Origin: Owenia fusiformis
Lineage: Eukaryota > Annelida > Polychaeta > Sabellida > Oweniidae
Reading direction: 5' to 3'
Length of the DNA: 64,000 nt
Assembly: GCA_903813345.2 (NCBI GenBank)
Contig: CAIIXF020000001.1
Location: 53,337,885 to 53,401,884 of the forward strand
Below, piece after piece: positions 31,301-43,449 of this stretch. Position 1 is the stretch's first letter, and every line of letters starts with the position of its first letter. Made by a program: the position numbers and the translations under genes. The notes below the pieces were generated by a model, which saw only the letters and a program-made list of their open reading frames with translations, was not told where the DNA came from and did not search any database.

Positions 31301-34300
31301 TCATCCAATATTTGCCGTAGTTTCTTGCATGTGGGTGTTATACTGGAAAGCATCTCCAGTACCTTGGGCTTGATAGTCACCCTGAAGCGCATAAAAGCTG
31401 ATGAGACCGTTTGTGTCCTGGGCATTATGATCACTCGGAACAGTCTGTTCTGGAGACGTCTCTAGTGTGCTTTGGGCATCTGATGACATTTTGCGCCTCT
31501 TTGCAACGTGTAACTCATTACCTGGGGATACAAGTTCTCTTCCACTTGATTGTTTAGGATCAGCTACGGGCCAGTCGCACTTGGAATATGACACTTCGCT
31601 ATCATCGCTTGCAGAACCAGTTGAATGACGAGCAGATCCAGAGGTGGTCGGTGAAGAGCCACTCGCTGTCATGCCTAGATCATTATAGTACCCGATAGAC
31701 GCCGGTGTCTTGTATACGTTTGCGGGAGTTGTAGCATCAATGGCGTTGTAATTATATCCTCCGACTGAATTTGCAAACATAGACGTTTCGTTCATTCCAG
31801 CATATTGACCGGAGGTGTTAATTGACTGCTGATCGTACCAAGTTATATTTCCGTTTGATGGGTACTGGTCCTGGGAATGTTGCTCAGTATAATCCGACAT
31901 CGAATGAGGAAACGATTGTGTTTCATGCACTTGTTGTAGCATTGGCGGCCTAAGTTTCATCATGGGATGCTGTGGCATCGGAGGGTGATTCGAATACCCG
32001 CCGATCGGGTTCATCAGTGTTGTACCATGCGGCATTCCAGCGGCGCGCTCTCCACTCCTGTCAAAACCTCTATCGTACGTGTCTCGGAAACCTTTGGCAA
32101 ATGGATTGTGGTCAATTTTTAGCTGAGTAATCTGGAAGATATTATTCAAATATGATTTCTGTCGTAATATTAAAATCAACGCTCTCGCCCTTCCGACGCC
32201 GGATTTTCTCGCATATACGCCCCCCTAAATTTAGGCCCATGGGCCAAAAATCGAATGTAGTACGCTTATACGCCCATGGGCCTATAAAAAATGACTATTT
32301 ATTGATTTTTTCAATAAATTCAAGAGTATTTTATCACTGGCAGATCGTTCTGTCATTACTTTGTTTCAACATTAAGTTCAACGCTGTGCCGTAAGTGGCA
32401 TTGGTGGATCGTTCTGTTGTTACTTTGTTTCAACATTAAGTCCAAGGTTGTAGGTGACATTTCCTATAATTCTTTCAAAACATGCGGTAGGACTACAACA
32501 GTAGGTACGGTAGTCTTTGAGGAAGATGGCTGATGCCCACCTTTACGCCCACTGGGCCAAAAGTCGAAAGTAGTACACTTATACGCCCATGGGCGAAAAA
32601 TAAGAGGTAAAATAACAGACGAAATTACCCCTTCTTTCAGTTATACGCCCAGGGCTTATATGCGAGAAAATCCGGCAAAGACTCTTTAATTGAACTCTTA
32701 AAAGTAATTGATGATTAAGATTAAATATGCAAAAATCAGAGGCAATGTGGATAGGGAGAAATACTTTACTGTACGCCCGGTATTATTCGCGAGCTTTAAT
32801 TTCGCGAATTTTGCGAAAACACGGTTTCGCGGCTATTAAATTTCGCGAATACTGTATTTTATCGTATTCGGGGATTCCCCAGTATATGATGTCCAATCAA
32901 ATTGCAGGCTATGATCACGTGAACAATCTTGCGCACGTGCGCTTTCATTGCCGCGCATGCGCATAGTAAAGTCATGGAGTTGCACAGTACTATTGAAGTA
33001 CTATAACTCGATCCAAACTAGTAGATAAAACGAAATGCATCAGAGCCCCGGGTAAAAACAAATTCCCGGGGATTTAATTTGCAATTTCGCGACGATAATT
33101 TTTCGCGATTTTAACACCCTCGCGAAAAGCGCGAAAGTTAATCGCACGCGAATAATACCGGGCGTACAGTATTACTTAATAAAATAATGTTTTATACATG
33201 AATTCATCTGGAATCTAAAACAGCATTATCGTGGAGGTGAACGGATCAAAAGAAAAATACTAGCATTGAAAACGGTGGGTTAAATATGGTGGACATTTTT
33301 TCTGTGCAAAGTGCTGCAATATTGGTCTGGGTATCACGTTTAAAAAATGCAAAAAATTATGAGTCAAGCTGGAAGCATATGTTCCTTTACTTTATAAAAA
33401 GAATGGGACATGTAGGTAGATTTGATTACAATATAAAATAAAATATGCAGAGTTGAAACCAAAATTAAAACAGGATGAAATGCCATCATTTTATGTTGAT
33501 CTTGTTAAACAATGGTTAGACAATAAAGATTTCCATAATGAATTAAACAATGATGATATATTATGGAATAACAACAGTTTGAGATATGGAAGAAGAGTTA
33601 TATATTTTGAAGAATGGGTTAAAATGGATATAAAGAAAGGAGTGGTTTCGATATGGTGAACTTTTTGAACACGTGTTTCTCTTAAACCAGTCATCAAAGC
33701 ATTCTGGAAATTTTACACATCGTCAATTTAATGGTCATCTTTTGGATGGTAACATTACAATTTGAAATATATATATATATAAGCACATCAGACACTTCTT
33801 TTGTTCTTGGTATCATCTGTTCAGAATGAAATGAAACATCTATCCGAACCTCACTGGAACAAAACGACATAAACACAACGTGTTTAGGTCTCTCAATATT
33901 GTAATTGTACAAAGGAAGTTTGGTTGATTTTAAAAAAAGTATCTTGTTAATGAAATAAAAGGTTTATCTTAATTTTTATCTTTTTTGGGGGTTTTGTTTG
34001 AAGTTTTTGCATATTTTTTCTTAAGTCAACCAAAATTTCCTTTGTATAGATATAATATTGAGAGGTCTAAGAAAATTTTGTATATGCTATTTTGTTCCAA
34101 CAAGGTTCGGAAAGACATTTCATTTCATTCTCAAGAATTGGTAGAAAGGGACAAAAAACAATTGCACTAAAAAACAAAAAATGTTAACAAAAACAGTTAT
34201 AAAAAAAATATATAAATAATTTTGCATCAAATTATTGCCAATCAGTCAACATTACATCAAGGACCATGTTTTTTGCAAAATGTTTTCAATAATTGGTTTA

Positions 34301-37300
34301 AGAGAAAAACATTGTTGAATTCAGTTCACCATATCGATACCTATCCTTTAGACAAATTATTGATGAAAATGATCAAATAAAGGAGTTTGAGGAAATTTTA
34401 AATGTCATAGGCCCAAGACCAGAGTTAAGAATGCAATATAATAATTTGTTAAAATCTATTTGTATAATAAAACCATTGTTCACAAAATCAATGAAAATAT
34501 GTATAATAATATTGTTATAGCAACAGCAAAATTAAAAGATTATAAAAGTATGATTATTAAAAACCAAACAGAACTACCTAATATTCCTGAAAAATGGGGG
34601 GGGGAGAGTGTAACATAGATAATTATGAAATTGTTATTTAGAACAGTTCAATGTCTGAAAGAGCAAAGGTCCCTTTATTATAAGATAATATATAAAATAT
34701 ACCCAACAAATGAACTACTGTTTAAGATGAAAAAGAAAGATTATAATGAATGTGAAAAATGTAAATTGAGAGACATATACAAGGATTCTTTGTTGAGTGT
34801 CCACATATTAAAAAGGTTTGGGAATTGGTGAAAAAATATTTTCACGATAAATTTAACAAAAATATTGATCTTAATCCAACAGAAAAATTGTAAGGGACAA
34901 ACGATCAAAAAATTAATTTAGTTATTTCAGTGGCACATAATGTTATTATGTGCCACAATTATATTAAAAGTAGAGCTGCAAACTGTCAACCCACCCAGAA
35001 TATTGTGAAAATAAATGGCACTCCTATTGAGGCAGTAAACACTACAATACATGTTGGAATTCCGCTATCGGTCTCTGGTAACATTACCGAATACATTGAA
35101 GACAGTCTTTCTAAGGGCTGTAGAAAGTATTATTCACTACTAGGCCTCGGATCGGGAGTCGGTGGTATGCGACCTTTAACCCTGTCGAAGCTTTATAACA
35201 CTTTCGCCACCCCATCAATGACGTATGGTGCTAGCGTTATCCCTTATTCATCAAAAGATATCAATAAACTCGAAACGGCGCAGCGAAAAATTGGCAGGAA
35301 AATACAATCCTTTCCCGAATGGGCGGAATGCCCCGTAGCCTACGAGCCACTTGGATGGGAAGGTATAGAATACCAGATCGATACAGCCAAACTAATGTTC
35401 ATATGGATGTTACTGAGTTTGCCTTGCAACAACATATACAAAAGACTGTTGATTTTACGAATGACACTCATGGAATTTGACTTTAAAGGAATTAAAATGA
35501 CATCCCCCATCGCACACATGTGGTGCACGGCCAGAAAATACGATCTTTCGGAAATTGTAAAATTAATGTTAGATGGACAAATGATCTCCAAAAGTAGTTG
35601 GAAACGTCTAGTAAAGTGTAGAATTCGAGACCTACAAGAATCAATGTTTCGAATAAGATGCATGTTATACGAAGGTTTATCTTATTTTATCAATGGTCAC
35701 TCATGTCTAATTCCAAATAGCTGGTATGTTTTGTGTCAAAGGATGCCACGATTGAAAAAACAATTTACAACTGTTGTGAAGTTAATGACTGGTCAATTAG
35801 GTCTAAACGGTCACAAAAAGTGGGATATCACAAAAGAAAATAGTCGATTGTGCAATGTCTGCAACTTAAATGAAATTGAATCAATCGAACATTTTCTTTG
35901 TCATTGTGAGTTGTATGTTGAAGAAAGGTTAGCACTAAACGAAATCTATGAATATAACGATACAAGTAGTGTTAAAGATCGCATCAATCTGATCTTAAAT
36001 TGTACAAACAACGATCTTGCATTGCAAACTGTCTTAATAATTCATTCAATGTATATCAAGAGACAAGCAACGCTCACAACTTCGCTCATTTCAAAAACAT
36101 GAGCAAATAATTTATCTATTTTCATATTTATGTATTAACTCCAAATTAATGTACAATTGTAACTCTCTTATATAAGAGGTAAATAAAGAATACAATACAA
36201 TTAGCAAATATAAAAAAGGGAGACCATCCAAACTTGGAGTTTTATTTAACTTTGAAATATTAGAAAAATGTAAGTGTTACACAACCTGTTGCTGTTGCTA
36301 GTATTGTATTATGTTATTTGTATACTTGTATCTCTCATTAGGAAATAAAAAAGGCAGAATGAATTTAATCAGTTCATAGTACGACGAAAAACAAACAATT
36401 GCAATCTATGCTACATATATTCTCAACATTTCAACAAGTTAGGCAATCATCTGATCATGAAGATCACATTCTACTACAATGAATTAAATGACATGCCGAT
36501 AGATTTGACAATTCAGAGAAGGTTTCTGTCCACAGACTTGACCGTACCTGTTAAACATACAGTCTACAATACATTGAAGTAATACATTGAAGTAGAATAT
36601 GACACCATTAGGAGAGAATGCGTCATTGTTCAATATGCCAAAACTAAAAGTATTTTTAGGATGCAGCAGTCGAATCTTTTCTCTTTTTGGTAGACGCATT
36701 ATCATTATGGATATTTGTTTACAAATATAGCTTTTCCTTGAAATCACATGTCTCAAATGATATTTCAAGATTTAAAATCAGGTTTTACCCTGCATCGGTG
36801 CATGTGTATTAATATTTTCAAAGTGCACTCCTTGTCCCAATACATAGTGTATTATGCCTATGGGAAAATTTAAACTTTATTGTTGCAGAAATACCAAAAT
36901 GCCAGCATCAATCCTGTCTCTTTTGGGACACCTTGTATACTTACATCTGTATTCTGGTATGCAGTAACTGCAATGAACTGTGTCTCGGGAAAGCTATGCG
37001 TCTGGAGATTCTTCTGTTCTCTGGACCCACACGTGTTAACCTCTATCACGTGTATGCGAGGCTGGTACTTATGCATTGAGTTCAGCACAATCTAAAATTT
37101 AGATCTTAAAATTATATTGCAATGATATATCAAAGACAAATTGATATGGAGCATAAAGTAAAAAATGCAACGATATTATTTTACGTTTGATTATCAAAAT
37201 AGAGAAATAATTTAAACATTATTTCTTTTGGCCTCACTCATGTCATGTAGCTATTGAACACAGGGTAAGTACCTTTAGCGTGACCGTTGAAAGCTCGGAG

Positions 37301-40300
37301 TTCTGTACGGCACGAGGTTGATGAAATTTGAGCAAACTGATGTTTTCATCGTTTCAGAAAGATCTGCTCTGATTTCTAGATATTCTTATATGTGAATGTC
37401 TGTAACAATATCCTGGACAGAACTTGACGGTTAATTTCATAGTTAAACCTACACAAACTCCGGATGTAGTATACGGTATAACGCGCGGGTAAGATACGGT
37501 ATAACGCGAATTCGAATTCCGTGTGTTGTACCTTACCGTTAACCTGCGTTATACCGTATACTATAATATTCGGGGTTTGTGTAAGTTAAAGGTTTAACTA
37601 AGAAATTCACCGTTAAGTTCACTGTCTAGGATGTTGTACAGACATTTACATATAGAAATATCTAGAAACTAGACCAAATCCTTTTGAAACGATAAAAACA
37701 TATGTTTCCTCACATTTTATCACCCTCGTGTTGTACCGTACGCCGCGCGTTCAACTGTCACGCTTAAGTTGGTGCGGAAGTCTTACGCTGTGTTGAACGC
37801 GTTAAGTAAAGTAATAAAATATCGAACTTACAAATCTCTGGTCGCATGTTTTATTGTTTGTAAGTTTAAGCTTGCTGAAAACAATGTCCTGCTTCATCCA
37901 ATGGGCCCCAGTATTGGGGGAATCGGGATGCAGATACACTCGTCCATCTGAAAATGAGTGTCAAGATATTTGTATTGAAACAATGACGTAATCAATATTA
38001 ACCAAAACTAACCAACATACCAAAAGTTTAAATTAGTTTTAGAATAGGTACAACATTGTTACGTTTAGAACATGTAGAAAGATAAGTATAGACTTATGTG
38101 ATTAGAATTAGAATTTATTTGATTTTTCCAAAATTGTTCCACCTTTGTTACCTCACAGTGTTACCATCTTCGACTTCCAAGGTGTTAAATCACACGTGAA
38201 GTTGGAGCAACTGAAACCTTGTGAATCAAGATGCAGTGTTACCTGATTGTAAAAATCAGGTCCATATGTCTTGATTTTTTTTAATTGATACTGAAAACGC
38301 TTCTGGCTCACATTATAAGGGCTCAAAAACGGAAACATATCCATTCGAATTTTTACGAAACATGTACAGTATTGTTTGTAATAAATTTTGAATAAATAAA
38401 TTTTAAAAAAAATAAAGTAGTTATGGCCCTCGGTATTGTATCTTAACGGAGTTGTGTTTTTCAACTATAACATAATAAGTACGATTCAGTATAAACTACT
38501 AAAATTGATGTTTTTAACCATTTCCGTATCATGCATATCAAAAATATTATTTTGAATAGAAATCAAGTCAAAATGACCACTTTGTTTAAATATTCCAGTC
38601 CAAATTTTGAATTAAAAATGAGTTCAAATATTTGTAAATCGTGTGTTTAATATATAGCAGCATAAACATATCTAAGTATGAATTTCCCTTCTGCTGATGA
38701 GGACAATTGAAAGATCTGACTTTAATCAAAATGATTCTGACTCGGAACCTATTTACGTATCCATGACAACTGTAGAACATCAGTCCGGTTTGAACAGTAA
38801 GGATAACAACGGAGGTAAACCAAACACATGGGTCCCCGCCTGCCTGTGAGTTTCAACCACGTTTGGCCCTCAACTACAGACCAAATTACACTGAGGGACT
38901 CTAAATAAGTTAATCAAGGTGCGTTTGGAGGAAGTATTTTCAGTTCGTTACTATGATGTCAGAAAATGTGTGACCAACAAATCACTGCAATATATGTGTG
39001 ACTGACAGTATCATGCAACCAGTAACTCTAATTAAGGGTTCACCTGTTGCAATATTATCATTAGGAATAATATGATAGAATGATCCCATTTATATACACG
39101 TACATATTATTGAATAGTAGTTACTGTACTTGTAGACAATAAGATTGATTGAAATGAGTCATGAGAGAATCCTTATTAATTATCGTTTAATAGTTCCTAT
39201 TTGATTTTCATTTATATTTCATAACTTATTTATTTAATAATTGAATTCGAATGGGCTCATAACATTTTATAAATTGAAATTGCCAGAAAAAAGCTCGACG
39301 GTCTGGGAGGTATATGTATTTCAAAAGGAATAGTCGACTGGGACTTGTGTCGTGTGTGTTTTATTAACGTTGTTATTCCCAGACTTCCCATCTTTACGTT
39401 CACTTGTTACATAGTTTGCTAAAATAGATAATCTCTGAGTGTGACCCCAAGTGACAGGAAATACATCAACTTACACCAAACTGCCAAAAGGAAACGTAAG
39501 AGGGAGAAATATATATGGTAGAGTGTAATGATCATCTGATCATTGTTCTTACTTTGTGGTAATTGTTCAGCTTGTCCACAAGGGGTCCATTTTCCTGCCT
39601 GAAATTTCCAGTGATTGGGATCGGACAGAACCATATCTATGAAGACGTTGAAGTGTTTGTGGGGGTCAAGTCCTGCCAGACTAAATTGAAGTGTGGGGAA
39701 CATTCTCCTGAAACACAAAATACTTGGAAGTTGAAATGAGGATATATAACTTAAGTTACAAAATACAATACGTAAGAAATTAAATTACTCATGCGAATTG
39801 TACTTAGTAAATGTAAGTTACAAAAAACAATACGTTTTTAGTCATTACTTGTGTAATGCGAATATTGTGCAACAACGTAATATGTACGATAATAAGTGAT
39901 TTCAAGTTCTTATTCAAAAGTGTATGCCATCATTTTAATCGAATACTGTTAAATTTTAGAATTTCAAATTTTATTTCAAATCGTATCGGCACAATTCAAC
40001 TTTGATAGAGCTCTCAACACGAAACCAATTTAGCAGACTTTCTTCGATCATTGCATATTTACATTTTCTCCCCCCAACCATTGACTTTTCTACGAGCCTC
40101 ATTGCCCATTTGAAAGGTTGATCCATTAAACGCCCACCCTCTTGTCGAATAAACTCCCATGCCAAATAAACGCCCAGCGGGCCTATCCGCGAGAGTGTCT
40201 GGTAACCTTTTTAAAAAATCTAAATGGTGTGCAATCACCACTCACCAAACATTTTAGTGATTTTTGCAATTTGCACAAGGGTGGAACTGAAAAATCTCAA

Positions 40301-43300
40301 CAGCTTATTTATCAATGTTTGTTTTCTGTGACAATTTGATTGATTTGTTTTCTTTGATAATTTGATTGAATGTGGAGATTGTCCCCAAGAAGAATTTCTA
40401 TTTTTTCCGCCAAACATAATGCCATAATCCGAGGAGAGATCTATAATATTTATTTATCTGTTTTTTTTATATTTCCGATTTGAAGATAGTTATAATGGCA
40501 GAACTGCGAATAATATATTTACGAGTACAGCTATTCTGAATTTCAGATACTATAATTTGTGATTAATAGTAATGTTTCATTTCGAGATTGTATTGCGTGT
40601 TCATGACACATTTCACCTGTCATGAGTATTGCAAAACAATTGACCAATGCTGCTAATTGGTAAATCATTAGTTTCGCTTTAACAGGATAAACACTATTAC
40701 TGATCAAAAAGTTACAAAATACATCAGACGCTGACCACAATGCGCTGTTTGTTTGACAGCCACTAAAACGATCACATGTTAAACACATCATTTTGAAAAT
40801 GCATGGGACTTGCATGAACAGAGAATGAACAGAGAATCAGAGATATGGATATCATTATATCCCCATCATACCTGTATATTGTATTTACCGCAAGCATACA
40901 GTTTTTACCCCGATACAGGTTAGGTGGTCAATTAACACCTGCGAGATTTCTCCCAATACTTATTTGTGACGGGACCCATACTACTATGCATTTGTATCTA
41001 GCATGTGCCAAAATTCAGCGTCATTTTGGTTAAAAAACAAAGCGCGGGGATCGTTTTCAAAATAATATGGTCCTAACTTCTGCTGAACTTGGGATGTCTA
41101 TTTTCGCTCTTTCTTAATAATAATAAAAAAACAAAGAGAAATGGTTAATGGTCCTCGTTCAGAACACTAGAGAAAATATCAACAAACGTATGGAAATGTA
41201 TAAGACAAAACAAAATTGTTAGTATCATATTGTAATTGTGATATATTGTAATTGTATTTTGTAATTGTATTGAGTGACGTCATATCCATCCCATCCGATC
41301 TTTGATGCTTCTAGAAATCACAGTTGGAGATAACAATGTTGATTTCAAACAAATTATATCTCATTATTTCAATAACTTTTTGGAAAATATGACAATAATA
41401 ATGTTGAATGGAGGCCCCACGCAATATTAATCATTAAATATTACACTTTACACTTGCAAAACACCATTATGAAGATTGAACAAATGACACCTATTTTGAT
41501 AATAAAGTACTAGTATCACATCTAATGTACCACTTAAATGCTAAATAGCATACTAAAAACATTTTGACGAAGTGACATCATCATGAAAAAAATTTAAAAA
41601 AAACTTTAATTTCAAAATAGGCCAATGTTGATTGTCTAACTAACTTGTAAAAAAGAACATAAATTATGTTTTAAATAGTCTTGCTAGGAGCCCCTATTAC
41701 CACCCTGAAAGTACTTAACTACACACCTTCTCTCACAGGTGAGTAGTGGAGGAAGAGCTCACGGGGCTTGTGCCAAGACTATAACCGTGACTACCATTGT
41801 TTCCATGAGAACGTTAACTAATATTTAAAATATACACATTTTTCTCTGAAGCGTTTTCAAGCATGGATGAGTTCAATTTTCGCTTATTTATCAACAAAGG
41901 TCCATGTGCAGTATGGCAAGTGATTTTAGGCGATGATATCTTTCACCATGAGTACTTTCTGGGCATAAATACAGTGGTTTTTATTAAAACAATGTTTTCT
42001 TTCAAGTGAAGTTCCCATGATTAAAATATCAATCAAGCAATTCGAAAAATTATGAATAGGGACCTAGGGAATCTATTTACTCAAAAGAGGATCTCCTTTT
42101 TCTGATTTTTATTACATGAAAAGCTTATTCAAAAAGGGGTCTAAAACTTCTTCAAAAGTAAAATGGTATTGAAAGTCTAGTTTTGAAGATATCAATTTTC
42201 TATGACCAAAATTATGCTGAAAACAATGGATAGCACGAGTTTTCCCATTCCACATTGGATATGTGGTTTTTAACTTTAACGCATTTCAATACCAATCCCC
42301 TTTTCAGAAGTTGTTAATATAGTGTAGAAGAAACTTTCTTTATGGTTAAATTGAGAAAAAACAAGATCCTCGTTTTAGAAAATAAGCATAACATTTTAAA
42401 AAAATACCAAGGCGGGGTCCTAAACCATAATTTTCAGAGAGTTGGATAGATATTTTACAATCACGGGGACTTCACCTAAAAGAAAACATATAATTGTTTT
42501 AATAAAAACTACTGTATTTACATGTAAGAACTTATATATAAATGTTTCTATTTTTACATAAACTGTTTCAATATGGTCATTTGATTGCTTACTTTTTGAA
42601 TTCAAAGTAGTCACAAACATTTCTGTTTTGACTATATTTAGATCTTAGCTTCCCTCATTTGGATCAATTTGACAAGTAAGGGAACAAACTGCGCATCTTG
42701 ATCTACCAAGTTTTGACGACAGGAACATACTATGCCGTATGCACAGTATGGAATCGAACCATTGATGTACACGAATGTTTTACTTACCGTCCTTGTTTAG
42801 TTATGATCATTTCGGTAGTGTGTTGGTGAAACTTGCTCCAAATGTCTCTATTACAGAGATAGACACATGCCTTCCTGGCCGGATATGTCGATTCTTCGGG
42901 TACAGAGAAATTATCCGTTTGCGGGTACATGGCGTAGTCGCTTCTATTTTGAGTGTACGCCATGGGATCTGCTTGTTGTTGAGAATGTAGAACTTGCATT
43001 TGAGACTGTGTTGGCATGCTACTCGCCGGTGATTGATACATGGAACCGTTTTGATTTTGGACATGATATGCGTAATCTTGATCATTCGGATAGCTCGCCG
43101 CTGTGATACTCGTGTTGCCATTTTGAAGCGTTGTGAAATCTTCAGTTGCACAGTCCGCTTCAACAGATGCATTTCCGTTAAATGGTCCGGATCCTGCCGG
43201 GTCTTCTTCGATTTCTTTGGGCGTGTGACTATAACTCTTGAGATTTGACAATGCATTGTTGAATTCGATGTTACTGTTAACATCATACAGGCCCGCTTGG

Positions 43301-43449
43301 GTATCATCTTCAGTAGTGTCTATTGTTGAAGAATTATCTTTAGCCTCGGGATTGCTTTGAGCATCGTCCTTGGAATCTTCTCCAATATCTTTGGAACCAT
43401 CTCCTTCATTGTCCTGATCGTACTCAGACGTGCTTCCTGATTTTAACAT
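31301..43449 (-). CDS. Tbr: T-box transcription factor, Tbr/Eomes/Tbx21 class (5 exons, 636 aa)
   Basis: Sequence-specific nuclear transcription factor. Exons in coding order: 42788-43449, 39553-39707, 37832-37947, 36945-37091, 31301-32131, total 1911 nt, all phases consistent. The ATG at 43449 follows an in-frame TGA five codons upstream. Residues 1-190 are acidic and Ser/Gln-rich. The T-box spans about 193-378: [73 protein letters not shown]-like [33 protein letters not shown] and [14 protein letters not shown]. The C-terminal 258 residues are rich in Ser/Gln/Tyr/Gly with a basic KRRK, as expected for a transactivation tail. The wording of the T-box matches the Tbr1/Eomes/Tbx21 group rather than Brachyury or Tbx2-6. 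The family has roles in mesoderm, endomesoderm and neural patterning. The class is confident; which single vertebrate paralogue it corresponds to is not meaningful in an invertebrate. Confidence 0.95.
32198..32676. mobile_element. 479-bp terminal-inverted-repeat element (GCCGGATTTTCTCGCATAT ends)
   Basis: GCCGGATTTTCTCGCATAT at the left end is the exact complement of ATATGCGAGAAAATCCGGC at the right end. Internal blocks such as TATACGCCCATGGGC are repeated. There is no coding capacity and no clear target duplication. The left end is only about 67 bases from the T-box exon 5 acceptor. Confidence 0.8.
32769..33169. mobile_element. 401-bp GC-rich terminal-inverted-repeat element flanked by TA
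   Basis: CTGTACGCCCGGTATTATTC on the left is mirrored by GAATAATACCGGGCGTACAG on the right, and both ends abut TA dinucleotides, as for Tc1/mariner-type insertions. The interior is unusually rich in TTCGCG/CGCGAA words for this AT-rich neighbourhood and has no transposase. It sits in intron 4 of the T-box gene, 92 bases beyond the previous element. Confidence 0.8.
33240..34961 (+). mobile_element. Degraded LINE (left part)
   Basis: Several frames give pieces of a non-LTR reverse-transcriptase C-terminus: [19 protein letters not shown] (about 33462-33520), and [20 protein letters not shown] followed by a CEKCK zinc-knuckle-like element (about 34680-34760). Frameshifts and stops separate them. 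An inverted pair of about 150 bases (33780-33925 against 34010-34160) interrupts it. The element continues after the younger insertion, from about 36204 ([17 protein letters not shown] in another frame). Confidence 0.65.
33770..34165. repeat. Inverted repeat inside the degraded LINE
   Basis: On the right, CAACCAAAATTTCCTTTGTA, TATAATATTGAGAGGTCTAA and GTTCGGAAAGACATTTCATT match, in reverse complement and with substitutions, the left segment 33790-33930. Both arms encode similar short peptides (YNIERSKK / YNIERPKH) when read in opposite directions, so the arms are copies of a once-coding or conserved segment. Confidence 0.6.
34962..36196 (+). mobile_element. 5'-truncated LINE inserted into an older LINE
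   Basis: It contains an open frame to 36102 (about 380 residues from the junction). The frame carries the downstream part of a non-LTR reverse transcriptase ([60 protein letters not shown]) and a terminal [19 protein letters not shown] knuckle. A short 3' untranslated region ends in AATAAAGAATACAAT. The duplication ACAATTA flanks it (34955-34961 and 36197-36203). The catalytic (YADD-type) domain is missing because of 5' truncation, so it is not autonomous. The frame is uninterrupted, suggesting a recent insertion. Exact clade not determined (CR1/L2/RTE-like range). Located in intron 4 of the T-box gene. Confidence 0.8.
36197..36290 (+). mobile_element. Degraded LINE (right part, after the younger insertion)
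   Basis: Resumes the older LINE after the second ACAATTA: one frame reads [19 protein letters not shown], a C-terminal motif style seen in non-LTR elements. It peters out by about 36290. Confidence 0.5.
37271..37770. repeat. 500-bp foldback filling T-box intron 3
   Basis: Arms of about 240 bases. The left arm has TTAGCGTGACCGTTGAA, CATCGTTTCAGAAAGATCTG and ACCTACACAAACTCCGGATG. The right arm has the complements TTCAACTGTCACGCTTAA, TCCTTTTGAAACGATAAAAA and CGGGGTTTGTGTAAGTTAAA. The centre is GC-rich (GTATACGGTATAACGC / GCGTTATACCGTATAC). It occupies about two thirds of the 740-base intron between exons encoding the middle of the T-box. Confidence 0.85.
41590..41910 (-). repeat. Dispersed repeat, copy C (partial)
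   Basis: GCCAATGTTGATTGTCTAACTA and, further on, GCATGGATGAGTTCAATTTTCGCTTATTTATCAAC match in order the blocks of the repeats at 23755-24130 (reverse) and 47550-47830. It is interrupted by unrelated sequence around 41690-41820. Located in T-box intron 1. Confidence 0.55.
41964..42524. repeat. 560-bp foldback in T-box intron 1
   Basis: The left arm begins CATAAATACAGTGGTTTTTA and continues AACAATG...CAAGTGAAGTTCCC and GGGACCTAGG. The right arm ends with the complements GGGACTTCACCTAAAAGAAA and AATAAAAACTACTGTATTTA. Arms of about 260 bases pair with moderate divergence and leave a short centre near 42250. No coding capacity. Confidence 0.8.

Noticed and set aside
33453-33659. Separate host gene at 33453-33659
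   Set aside because: The peptide has the PSFYxDLVKQW style of LINE reverse-transcriptase C-termini and lies among other LINE pieces.
40065-40205. Possible relative of the 32198-32676 element (shared CGCCCA and CGCGAGA-like words)
   Set aside because: Matches are short and scattered, and no inverted end pair was found.
42807-43307. Frames of 166 and 71-79 codons overlapping T-box exon 1
   Set aside because: They are shadow frames of the 220-codon T-box exon, whose product matches the Tbr-class N-terminus and joins the T-box in phase.
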